Source: Aradus depressus (lineage: Eukaryota > Arthropoda > Insecta > Hemiptera > Aradidae). Taken from it: a stretch of DNA of 64,000 nt. This document shows positions 1-8,825 of this stretch, piece by piece (within the stretch, counting starts at the first letter, position 1; the number at the start of each line of letters is the position of its first letter). Location: contig OY759222.1 of assembly GCA_963662175.1 (NCBI GenBank), forward strand, positions 2,028,713-2,092,712. The letters are read 5' to 3'. Made by a program: the position numbers and the translations under genes. Below the pieces are notes generated by a model. The model was not told where the DNA came from and searched no databases. It saw nothing but the letters and a program-made list of their open reading frames with translations.

Positions 1-2
1 AG

Positions 3-605
3 GCCTACTCAATACAAACGTCGATCACAAACATCGTCGCAAAAAGTAGAGTCAGCCTGGCAGGCCGTGATAAGATCAACCGGGGAGTAGCCAGACTGAT
101 CGTAATGATAATGGCAGCCCAGGAGGTGGCCGAGGCCAGGACTGAGACGGCCAGGATGATGATGGAGGGTCTTACTGCGACTCTCGCGGAGGCCCTCAGG
201 GCCCGTCCGGCCATCCCCCAGCCCCCGCCCGCCCCCTCCCCCCCCCCGCCGTCTTCCCTCCCCCTCTTGGAGATTTGAACCAGGGAGGGGTGGGGGATGG
301 CCACGGAACGGGGGAGAAAGAAAGGGGAAAGAAGATGAAGAATAAGAAGAACCAAGCGGCCGTGGCGCCCACCAGAAAAAACCCCCCCGGCTCCAGTCAG
401 GGTTCCCCCCTCCGTGCCCGCGGTGCGGGGGATGGAAGTGGACGGAGCTCCCCCCCAGCCTCGCCCCCCACCACCGCCCCTCAAGAAGACAGCGCAACAC
501 CCTGCCCCCCTGGACCCTGTGAACTCGGCCCTTCCGGACCCAGCAGAATGGATCCAGGTGGTGAGGGCCAAGAAGAAGAAGAAAGCCGTCCCTCCAGCAG
601 TCTGA
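3..605 (+). pseudogene. LINE ORF1 (gag-like) fragment
   Basis: Read in frame 3, the segment to 277 gives an Ala/Arg/Glu-rich helical stretch followed by a proline-rich run, and after a stop at 275-277 the same frame resumes at 414-605 with a proline-rich stretch and a basic end (EWIQVVRAKKKKK). R1-type ORF1 proteins have this sort of coiled, proline-rich and lysine-rich region upstream of CCHC zinc knuckles. The knuckles are absent here because the sequence jumps straight into the endonuclease after 605. The window edge removes the N-terminus. The identity is inferred from composition and position. Confidence 0.5.
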
Positions 606-615
606 GCGCATAGAC

Positions 616-3369
616 GTGCAATTGGGCCACTTGGACCACGTTCTGGACGAACTAGCGGGACGCCAAGTCATAGTCATGGTGGACGCCAATGCCTGGTCTG
701 CATCCTGGGGATCGGTTCGCACCGACCGCCGGGGTGACAGACTAATGGAGTTGATCGCCCGCCATGACCTGTGCATAGTTAATGACCAGCATTCTCCGCC
801 CACTTTTCGTGGCCACAATGGAGAATCGCACATCGATGTCACGTTGGTTTCTGGAGAACTATACTGGGCTGTCAGTGGCTGGGAAGTCCGAGGGGTTACG
901 TCTAGTGACCATGAAGTCCTAGACGTGAGGCTCTTTGACGCCCGGCTAACGACAGTCAGGTCTAGGGACCCTCGCTTTGCAACTCGCAAAGCGATACCGG
1001 AAGCCTTCGTGGCCGCCGCTGCTGCCTACTCCTGTGACGAGGAATGGGAAGGTCTCAGGGGTTCCGACCCGGTAGACCAGATTGAGGAAGGCGTCGATAG
1101 GCTCAGTAATATTTTACTGAGAGCTGCCGACGAAACCATCCCCAAGAAGGTCGACCGGTTGAGGTTCCCCCTAAGGGTGGAGTGAAGACCTCACCCTCGC
1201 CAAGAGAGCCGTTTATCGTGCCAGGAGGCGGTACCAGCTGTGCCGAGACCAACTCCATCGGGTTATTCGCAGGGAAGAGTGCCGGCAGCTCAGCGAGGCC
1301 TACGGTCGGAGCATCGAAGCCGCCAAGAGAACCAGCTGGAGGAGGTTTGTTGAAGACGAGTCCAGCAAAAACCCGTGGGGGATTCCCTGCCGGGTCGCCA
1401 CTGGGAGGCTTAAGGCGGTCGCCCCGGTGGCTTCAATCAGGGATGGCATGCAGTATGCCTTGTCCCTGGAGGGGGCCGGCGGGATGTACCTAAGCCAGGC
1501 CTTCCCGGAAGACGACCCGGCAGGGGATACACCCACTCAACAAAACATCAGGTGTGCTGCCCGTGACTTGCCGAACACGGAGGATGCCCCTGACTGGGAC
1601 GAGCTAGACCTGACCCTGGTGATTGGGAGGCAGAAGAGTGGCGGCGCTCCTGGGAGCGATCTCATGGACGCGGCCATAATCTAGAAAGCCTACCCGGTCA
1701 TTAAGACAGACCTACTCTACTTGTACAATGCCTGCCTAAGGCGAGGCCACTTCCCTAGTGCTTGGAAGCGGGCCATGGTGTGCACGTTTGTCAAGCCTGG
1801 GGATAGCGACCTTTCCTTGGCAGGCAGCTACAGACCGATCAGCCTTCTGTCTCTGTTCGGGAAGATACTGGAGGGACTCGTTCTCGACAGAATCCGCACC
1901 CAGGTATACGCCTTCGTATCCCCTAGGCAATATGGTTGCTTGAGGGGCAGGTCAACAGAGGACGCGTTGATAACGCTGAGGTCGGATGTCGAAGGGACCA
2001 GAGGCAAATATGCCCTCTGTATCTTCTTTGACATCGCGGCGGCGTTCGACTGCGCCTGGTGGCTTGCCATCGTGCAATGGGACCGCCTAGGAATATATTT
2101 GGGCTGATATCCAGCTTCCTTGACGGCCGTTCTGCGACTGTGAGCCAGCTGTATGCTAGCACATCGGTGAACATCACCAGAGGATGCCCCCAGGGCTCAG
2201 TCCTAGGACCAACACTCTGGAACATACTCTTTGATGGACTGCTCCGTGAGCTCGAGAGTCGTGAATATAAGGCTATTGCCTATGTTGACGATCTCGCAAT
2301 CACGGTGCACGCTGATAGCCGGGCAGCTCTGACCCGCGTAGCCCAAGCCGCCATCGACTTCGTCGACAGCTGGTGCTGCGCCAACAAGCTGAACCTCTCA
2401 CCAAGCAGGACTACGGCCCTGCTGATGAGAGGGAAAACCGACGCCCGCCACCCCTTCTCCTTGAGGATCCGGGGGATGCGCGTTGAGTTCCCGGAGGCGG
2501 TCACATACCTAGGTGTGAGACTGGGTCCGGGCTTCAGCGCGACTCCCCACGCTGTTGCCATCAAGGAAAGGACCAATGCCACCTTCAACGCTCTGAGCCG
2601 CCTAGCTCGCGCAACATGGGGCCTCGACTACTCAGCGTGTAGAACAATCTACACGGGGGTATTCGAGGCTGTAGCACGGTACGCTGCTGCAGGGTGGTGG
2701 TATCGCCCCACCAAGCAGCAGAGAACGAGACTGCTACAGGCCCAAAGAGCCGCCCTCCTGAGAGTCACAAAGGCCTATCGTACTGTCTCCACGGCAGCGC
2801 TACAGGTGCTGGCGGGAGCTCCGCCCATAGACTTGGTCTTGGACGGGGCGGTCGCCTCGTACTACTGTAGACGCAATTTGCCCCTGAGAGCAGATATAGA
2901 TGAGCCCTTGCGCCTCGCCCTGGAGGGTGAGCTACGTAGACAGAACGGACCAGAGCGTTGCAGGGACATGGTCCAAGACTGGATAATGAACAAGGGGCAA
3001 CAGCGATGGTCGCGCTCCTCCGATGGCCGAACGACATTCGCGTACATCCCTGACGTCCAGGTCCGCCTACGCTCCACTTGGGTACAACCCGATCACTGGA
3101 CATCCCAGGTACTATCAGGTCACGGCGACTTCAACTCCAAACTCTTCTTCTTCAAGAGGAAGGATAGCCCAAACTGCTCGTGTGGCGGCATCGAGACTGC
3201 AGAACACGTGGTCCTCGATTGCCCGCTGTACGACAGGTCTAGGGTGGAGTTGATCCGCGCGACAGGATCATATCTGGGATTGAGCCTGCCGGAGTTGATG
3301 ACGGAGTCGAACTATCCGGCGTTCGGCCGGTTTGTCACCTCCTGGCGGGAACAGAAAAAGTCCGCTTGA
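616..3369 (+). pseudogene. LINE ORF2 remnant: endonuclease + reverse transcriptase
   Basis: 616-~1170 (frame 1) is the C-terminal half of the endonuclease, with DANAW, SHIDVTL and SDHEVLDV motifs carrying the usual Asp/Asn/His residues; the N-terminal half is missing. After a frameshift near 1170 the linker and RT palm continue in frame 2 to ~2080, with an in-frame TAG at 1682-1684; visible RT motifs are SYRPISLLS, QYGCLRGRSTEDAL and FFDIAAAFD. A second frameshift near 2080 returns to frame 1 for RGCPQGSVLGP, the catalytic AYVDDLAI box, the thumb (VTYLGVRLGPGF) and a C-terminal CxCx..HxxxxC knuckle (CSCGGIETAEHVVLDC) before the stop at 3369. Three lesions make it non-functional. Confidence 0.88.
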
Positions 3370-3680
3370 CCCGGCGCCGGGGGCGATTGACGGGCTGCGG
3401 CCCGATGTCTACCCCCGGCGACCGCGATGTAGTAGCAGCCCCCACTCCAAGATCCTGAGCTCTCTCGGCGCCATCTGGCAGCGGCAACACAAGGGGGTCT
3501 GGGAGCGCCAGTTTGTCCCGCAAGGGACCAGAGGCTGTCGCCCCCAGACACCCACAGCAACAAATAAATAAATAAATTTAGCATAACCATGTCATGTATC
3601 CTCATTCCCCGACGAAAAAAAAAACGGGCCGGGTGATTAACCGGAGCACCCGAGAAAAAAGAAAGAAAAAAAAAAAAAAA

Positions 3681-4339
3681 GGCCCCGTTACAAAGGCCCT
3701 AATCAACAAAGTGGTTCACTTTACTGTTATTTCTTGTAAAGAGATGCAAGTATTGATGGAAAATAATTGTTCTATGTAACATAAAAGATTCTTAAAAATT
3801 ACAATTAAACTAATGTGGAGCCAACTTGGTTTGTTTAATAATGAAACAGTTTTTTCTTTCTCCTGTAAAGTTAACCTTATGTGGGTTAGGGCCTTTTGCC
3901 TGGAGCGCATCGATATATACAGTCATAACCTTGTATAACTATGTACCGTCTATAACAACGGACAGAATGTAAACAAAACATCAAGTTAGAGATAATTGGA
4001 TACATAATTGTTTCGAGACCTATGAATTCAGTTCATAGAAACATAAGACGTGGTGGTTTTTGTTTAAACTTTATTCTCAGTTACCCTCATTTTCTAAAGG
4101 TGTAAACGTGACGTGTAGAAAAAAAATCGTTGACCATGGAAGAAAATGCGAACATCGTTTAGCGGTTGGAAGAGGGTGAGTCAAATTCTACTTATCAAAA
4201 GAATTCGAAGTTTCCCACTCAACAATTTCTACCGTGGGATCAATAAAGAAAAAAACAAAAAAAAGTTATGAGGAATCTTTTTTTGTAAAGAAGAGCCAAC
4301 AACCTGACTTGACAATAATAAAAATAAAGAAAACGTATG
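3681..4339. other. AT-rich intergenic DNA, no gene seen
   Basis: Only short chance ORFs are present. I see no splice-bounded coding segment, RNA gene or clear terminal repeat. It separates the LINE tail from the Penelope remnant. Confidence 0.5.
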
Positions 4340-4380
4340 TTTTTTAAAAAATATTGTCTATTTCACAAATAATATATAAT

Positions 4381-4420
4381 ATGGGAGTACTTTCGGTATT
4401 GCTACCATCTTCAGCCACGA
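4381..4420 (-). ncRNA. Hammerhead-ribozyme-like motif (family 1)
   Basis: Minus strand: CTGAAGA, an extra T, stem II GGTA/TACC closed by GCAA, then GAAA. The next six bases, AGTACT, are self-complementary and could form stem III alone or between two monomers. CC following the cleavage position pairs with the GG before the core to start stem I. Core and order match a type I hammerhead apart from the extra T. Activity is untested. Confidence 0.6.
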
Positions 4421-4751
4421 CTTAACAAATACTAAATTGAAGTTCAACTAGATAGGTAGTTTACAATCTAAGCGGTAGGTAGGCATCCTTTTTCAGCCCC
4501 TACGGGGTTTTCCTATCCCTTCTGTACAGTTAATATTTGAAATATGGAAAAACATAAAAAATGACATTTCGTCCCAAATTGGGATCTTAAAAATAAAAAA
4601 TTTGAAATACTATGTGTTGATTAAATGCATATATGAAGTGAATTAAAGACAACAATTGTTAATATATGAATAAAAATAAAATAAAAAGTTTTATAAAATA
4701 AAACATACAGTTTTTTGAGAGAGTAAGTACGTATACACAGAGACTGGAGGA

Positions 4752-5096
4752 TTATATTATTGGCGATAAAAGGGGTGAGTGTTTGAGATTGGTCTGATCG
4801 TTCATACAATTTCCTTTTTGTAGCGCTCTGTTTATTTCTAGTTGTTCCAGTGAGTTGAGTAATGTACCTTTGTCACAAAAATATAGGTATTGTATGCCTG
4901 TATTTATGTCGAAATGGTGTTTGTTTACGTTGATGTGTTGTGCGAATGTTGATTTTACTGAGTTATGCGATGCGTCGGTGTCTAGCCCTATTTCTGATAC
5001 GTGTTCTTTTACCCTATTTTTAAATTCTCTCCCGGTTTGACCTATATAAACAACAATTGACTTGACAATGCTTTGCTGCAATGGTTTAAGGCTCAT
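4752..5096 (-). pseudogene. GIY-YIG endonuclease domain of a Penelope-like element
   Basis: The 114-aa minus-strand reading contains VVYIGQTGREFKNRVKEH, the YIG box and following Arg of the GIY-YIG fold, then FAQH, a region ending YFCDKG, the conserved LEQLEI glutamate segment and a late Asn (NDQTN). In intact elements this domain follows the reverse transcriptase and nicks target DNA. Here only the domain survives; the first residues differ from the usual Cys-containing linker, so the upstream junction is broken. Confidence 0.82.
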
Positions 5097-5109
5097 CGAA
5101 AGAAAAATG

Positions 5110-5461
5110 TTCCCGTCAAAGGACCGATTTTTCTTTTCTTTTTAATTTTTTTCCCCAACTTTAATGCAAATAAGTGCTATTTTTTTAAAAATAAATATGA
5201 TGTTTCTAAGAAATTCAGTTTTTTAAACCCTTATTCCATTGTTGTTTTGACCTTTCATTTGTTATTGATGCGATAAAAAAAAAAAAAAAAAAAGTGTGAT
5301 TAAAACGAACAGATTTTCCTAGCCCCTTGGAGGTCGTTATAGACGATTTTAACGTATTTTGGTAGTTAATATTAAAATAGCAAAAATATCGTTATGTATT
5401 ATTACATCTCTCGGTCATACGCTAACTTATCAATAACAGTTCAAAACATATTAATATATCG
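5110..5461. other. AT-rich spacer, nothing recognised
   Basis: AT-rich DNA with an A-run near 5275-5292 and no supported gene. It separates the Penelope remnant from the hAT-type element. Confidence 0.4.
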
Positions 5462-5469
5462 GTAGTATA

Positions 5470-6198
5470 CAGGGGCGTAGCCAGGATTTTGAGTAGGGGG
5501 GGGGGGGGGGGGGGGGGGCAAAGTTAGGCTAGAAGGGTGGGGGGTATAGAGTCCCGGGGGCACAGCCCGCAGTTTCCATGGTTAGCGTTGCAGACTTTTT
5601 GTTATTAATTTGGGAGACTCGGATCTCTAGAAGCTCCCCCTGAGGTGACCACTGACTGTAATACTTAAGCTGACTTTACATGAGCAGTAATAATGCAAAG
5701 CGGAGCAGCAGCTAATGCACGCTGTGGTTTCTGTGCTTTTAGAATTAAATTACTCACATCCAGTAGCGTGTATTGCTGCTGTTGTGCTTTGAATTTTTAA
5801 TGCACAATGTGATGTCATGTAAAATCAGCTTTAAGAGTATAAAGTATAACATAAATGACGATTGTGAGCGAAGAAATGAAATGATCGAATTCATGTGTTT
5901 TCAAATAAATGTAATATGGCTTGTTTTGTACATGTACATTTATGTAACAGCTGACTGCTGATTTAGGAATCACACGCACGGGAAATTTGAAGACCCTATT
6001 GGTAACTTGCAAGCAATCCATTTTTAATAAAAACTATTTTTTTAGTTTATTTAATTTTTATCTTGCTTTTTTACTCTGGCTAGGGAGGGGGGGGGGGGGG
6101 AGGGGCGCGAGCGATGGTGCTTCACACCGACTTTTTTTTTATTATTTTTTTCATTATTATCTTTTTTTTTTGTACGTAGCCCCCTGGGTACGCCCCTG
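5470..6198. mobile_element. hAT-type non-autonomous DNA transposon with 8-bp TSD
   Basis: The left end starts CAGGGGCGTAGCCAGG and the right end finishes with the matching inverted end ...GTACGCCCCTG. The flanks are GTAGTATA (5462-5469) and TTAGTATA (6199-6206), an 8-bp duplication with one change, the size made by hAT transposases. The 729-bp interior holds a 23-base G-run, a second G-rich stretch near 6085-6105 and T-runs, with no transposase. An internal segment (about 5518-5750) is closely related to the reverse complement of 13065-13258, so the family has other copies. Superfamily is assigned from TSD length and terminal CAGGGGCG type only. Confidence 0.75.
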
Positions 6199-6589
6199 TT
6201 AGTATATATATATATACATATACAATTTTATACAGCCTATATGTGTTTACGTGTGAAGACATGTTTTCATATTCGACATCGATAACTAGAGTCTCACGTC
6301 CACCAGCTCAAATAATTCTATAGCAATTTACATTTTTTTTTTTTTCTTCATACATTGGTTTTATATTTTCATTTTTATTTTATATCTTTCATCGATAATA
6401 TATTTTTTAAATATACAAAAATCGATATATCACGATGTCTCGCATCAATATCACGACCAGATATATTTTTTTACGCATTTCACCAACCTATCGTTTTCAC
6501 AGACACAGCATTTTTTTTTTTTTAATTTATGGAATCTGGGGCTGGGAAAACATGACATTTTGTTCAAAACATAAACTGAGTGACAACAC

Positions 6590-6730
6590 AAAATCTCTAA
6601 TAATAACTGCCATCGTAGTGAATGTATTGACACCAAGTTTTTTTTTTAGCACAAACGGTCGATTTATATTGGAGAGAATTAATTGATTAATTCGTGCTGA
6701 GAATGTACATTGATGGTGTTTCAGACCGAC

Positions 6731-6774
<44 letters not shown>
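6590..6774 (+). repeat. Modular ~140-bp repeat, tail copy with 43-T run
   Basis: Contains the family phrase for 'AATAACTGCC..GTAATGAATGTATTGACA' and the tail phrase TTAATTGATTAATTCGTGCTG followed by a long T-run (6732-6774). See 7735-8255 for the fullest copy and description of the family. Confidence 0.55.
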
Positions 6775-7490
6775 CCCCCTCGAATAGGCATTTAAGCCTT
6801 GAAGACGTAAAGTAAACTTTCTATGGTTAAAATATAATATAAAATGTGTATTTACCAATATTTAACAATCCATCCATAGGTTTTGTCCTCAACTTCTATT
6901 TTGTAAATAATTGCTTGCTCGTTAGGCTCCGTTTCACTTCTCAACGTGATGGACTGTCTGGTGCTGTCAACAAAATGCAATCGAGGCTTTTTTAACATTT
7001 TTATAAAAATTAATTATTAAATCTTCATATATTATAATAAAGATCAGGAGGCTTGAGAAAATCTTTAAATAAAGAGGAAAACCTGACACTTGTTTGTACT
7101 TCTCGAGTCTAAACCTGGCTCTATGGCAATAAGTAAACAGTGCCAAGTCAACCTTATTTAAGTACTTTTGAATGTTCTCTTAATATTTGGTTAAACAACA
7201 TCTTTTGGGATTTCAACTTTTAATCGACTTCTAATCTATAGTTTTCAGTCAGTTGAATATTGTTAATACGAACAGGATTAGATTGGCCGATTGTGGACCT
7301 CTGATGGAAAAGGGTGTAAGTTCAAAAAGTTACATTATTCAGGAAGAGCAATAAACGAATTCTCTGGGATTTAGGACTTACACCCTTTTCCATCGGAAAA
7401 TTGACAAACCGTGCATTCGGCCCCCCTTACTGCTTCACATTTCACTTACGGAAAAATAAATTCAACTATCTAAGCTTGATTTGGTTTTTA
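6775..7490. other. Non-coding; contains short inverted repeat 7301-7396
   Basis: No gene is supported. A perfect or near-perfect inverted repeat of about 19 bases (GATGGAAAAGGGTGTAAGT at about 7301 and its complement ending near 7396) encloses ~55 bp. Its AAAGGG..TGTAAGT core resembles the ends of the foldback element at 37990-38245. Confidence 0.5.
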
Positions 7491-7491
7491 T

Positions 7492-7690
7492 TTTGGCCTT
7501 ATGTACGTTGCATATTAGCCATATCTCTTGTAAATGTGTTTGTGTCTAGTTATTAGTTGGGTACGTCCATGGCCCCGGGAGGGAGTTCTATCTATGAAAT
7601 AAAACTCACTCCTGGACGGGATTCGAACCCGCAAACCATGGTGAGACCATGCCACCAAATCCCCTATGCTCTAGCCCTCACGGCCACAGC
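7492..7690 (-). repeat. SINE-A copy (tRNA-derived SINE)
   Basis: On the minus strand the head reads like a tRNA: a box A region around GCTAGAGC, then GGTTCGAATCC-like box B inside 'GGGTTCGAATCC'. It is followed by a body with GAGTTTTATTTC..AACTCCCTCCCGGG and an A-rich end after 'AAGGCCAAAA'. Copies here: 7492-7690, 11584-11770, 30440-30560, 37790-37925, 42523-42744 and 60312-60515. Transcription would be by RNA polymerase III from the internal boxes. Confidence 0.8.
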
Positions 7691-7734
7691 TATAAGAAGT
7701 ATAGATGAAGTTATGTAATCAGAAATTCTAAGTA

Positions 7735-8255
7735 GAGTTTTCAGCGGAATTGCATGTTTTCCGACTTCCTGGTGTCTAAAATGATAACTAAAATCCTGTC
7801 TGTTGTGTGTCTGTTCGTGAACACGATGACTATCGATAGGATGAACATATCGACAAGAAATTTTATATGTGTATCGAAAACTCCTTCAGGACACTTATTA
7901 ATTTTCAGCGGGATCGGCCGTTGGGAAGGAAGGATCAGGGGGAGGGGGACTCAACAACAGCCCAGATAACTACCTACATAGGGAACTTATCGACATGAAA
8001 TTTTATATGTATATCCAGGACCGCATGGGGACAACTATTGATTTTCAGCCAAATCGGCCAAAGGGAAGGGGAATTAGGGGAGGAATAAACCGAAAAATAG
8101 CCTAATAACTGCCGTTGTAATGAATTTATCGATTCAAAATTTAGTATGAGGATTCAGAAATCCCTACGTAATTCGACTATTGATTTTTTTTTTGCCCAAA
8201 TGGTCAACTGGTTTTGAAGTGGGAGCGAAAAGTAAATACCTTCGTTCTCGGGAAG
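7735..8255 (+). repeat. Modular repeat family, longest copy (three ~140-bp modules plus tail)
   Basis: A leader (TTTTCCGACTTCCTGGTGTC, then a 'gtgtctgttcgtgaaca' phrase) is followed by modules centred on CGACA(A/T)GAAATTTTATATG at about 7851, 7991 and, degraded, 8131. Each module also carries a GATTTTCAGC(C/G)..ATCGGCC phrase and a purine-rich GGGAAGG stretch. A tail with GGGAGCGAAAAG and GGGAAGTACAT ends the unit. Related copies lie at 28690-28985, 31490-31830, 34750-34945, 39455-39800, 48718-49040, 49330-49520, 54690-54905 and elsewhere. No ORF is conserved. The class is unknown to me. Confidence 0.65.
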
Positions 8256-8335
8256 TACATTACTGGTTATTCGAACCCACGTTCTTGAGCTCAGAAGCCA
8301 AGCACGCTTACCAATGAGCTACTGGCGCCCACGCA
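8256..8335 (-). repeat. SINE-B tRNA-like head fragment
   Basis: On the minus strand this reads GGCGCCAGTAGCTCATTGGT, then the CTGAGCTCAAGA region and a box-B-like GGGTTCGAATAAC. Only the tRNA-derived head of the SINE-B family is present; it abuts the tail of the modular repeat. Confidence 0.6.
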
Positions 8336-8345
8336 GTGGAGAGTA

Positions 8346-8825
8346 TGTTGAAATACATTACGACATCTGGAGACCGACCGTTCTTTGTTGGCCATTGGAG
8401 ATTGTATATCGAAAAATAATATGGCTAAAACTTGTTTACAGTTTTCATAGATTCAGTTCCGCGGGGGCGAGCCCCCCCCCCCCTCTCTTCAGGCTCATTG
8501 AAACCTCCGCACCCGCGGGTAGACGAACCCACAATGGGAAACAAAGAGAAAATGGTGGGAGAGACTAGTCTGCCAAGGTGTGTGACTCAGGAAAGGTGGA
8601 GGGGATCAGCACAGATGAGAAGAGAAAGGAGGCCTGGAGGTGGGGAGGGCAGTGTGGAATGTGACGTGCAGGGGGCAGTATCGGCAAGTACACCATGTGT
8701 TAGCAGCATCTACAGTACAATGCACAGTATGCTAGACAACACAAAGTTCTCCTGATCAGATGATGCGACACTTCCTCATCTCCCTACTAGGTGAGCAAAA
8801 CATCTTTCTAATGGTCCTATCAACG
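8346..8825. other. GC-richer non-coding stretch before the satellite
   Basis: Contains a C-run near 8474-8484 and a G/A-rich segment near 8590-8660. Two overlapping ORFs (to 107 aa) are rich in Pro, Arg and Gly, show no recognisable domain and begin at non-ATG starts or lie in low-complexity sequence, so I do not call a gene. It could be an unrecognised 5' exon or promoter region, but nothing shows that. Confidence 0.3.

Larger units (their letters stand above)
1..3680 (+). mobile_element. R1-clade non-LTR retrotransposon (LINE), decayed, internally deleted
   Basis: The block is GC-rich compared with its surroundings and encodes parts of both ORFs of an R1-clade LINE in order: gag fragment, apurinic-type endonuclease, reverse transcriptase, C-terminal CCHC-like knuckle, 3' UTR and A-rich tail. 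The 5' side is cut by the window edge. The 3' side has an (AAAT)n-like run near 3562-3580 and an A-run ending at 3680, so the true 3' end is one of these two; I chose the outer. Two frameshifts, an in-frame stop and a gag-endonuclease deletion make it inactive. The clade call rests on RT motifs and the SDH endonuclease motif and is firm at the LINE level, less firm at the R1 level. Confidence 0.88.
4340..5096 (-). mobile_element. Penelope-like element, 3' end remnant
   Basis: Read on the minus strand, a GIY-YIG domain (5096-4752) is followed about 330 bp downstream by a hammerhead-like motif (4420-4381) and a tail containing TGTGAAATAGACAAT. Penelope-like elements are known to encode a C-terminal GIY-YIG endonuclease and to carry hammerhead motifs in their terminal repeats, so the order is as expected. 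No reverse transcriptase is present upstream (above 5096), so this is a truncated copy. The same terminal motif recurs at 32806-32912 and 62037-62082. Confidence 0.8.

Noticed and set aside
8432..8755. 107-aa and 84-aa ORFs before the satellite
   Set aside because: Low-complexity, no domain, no splice or start support.
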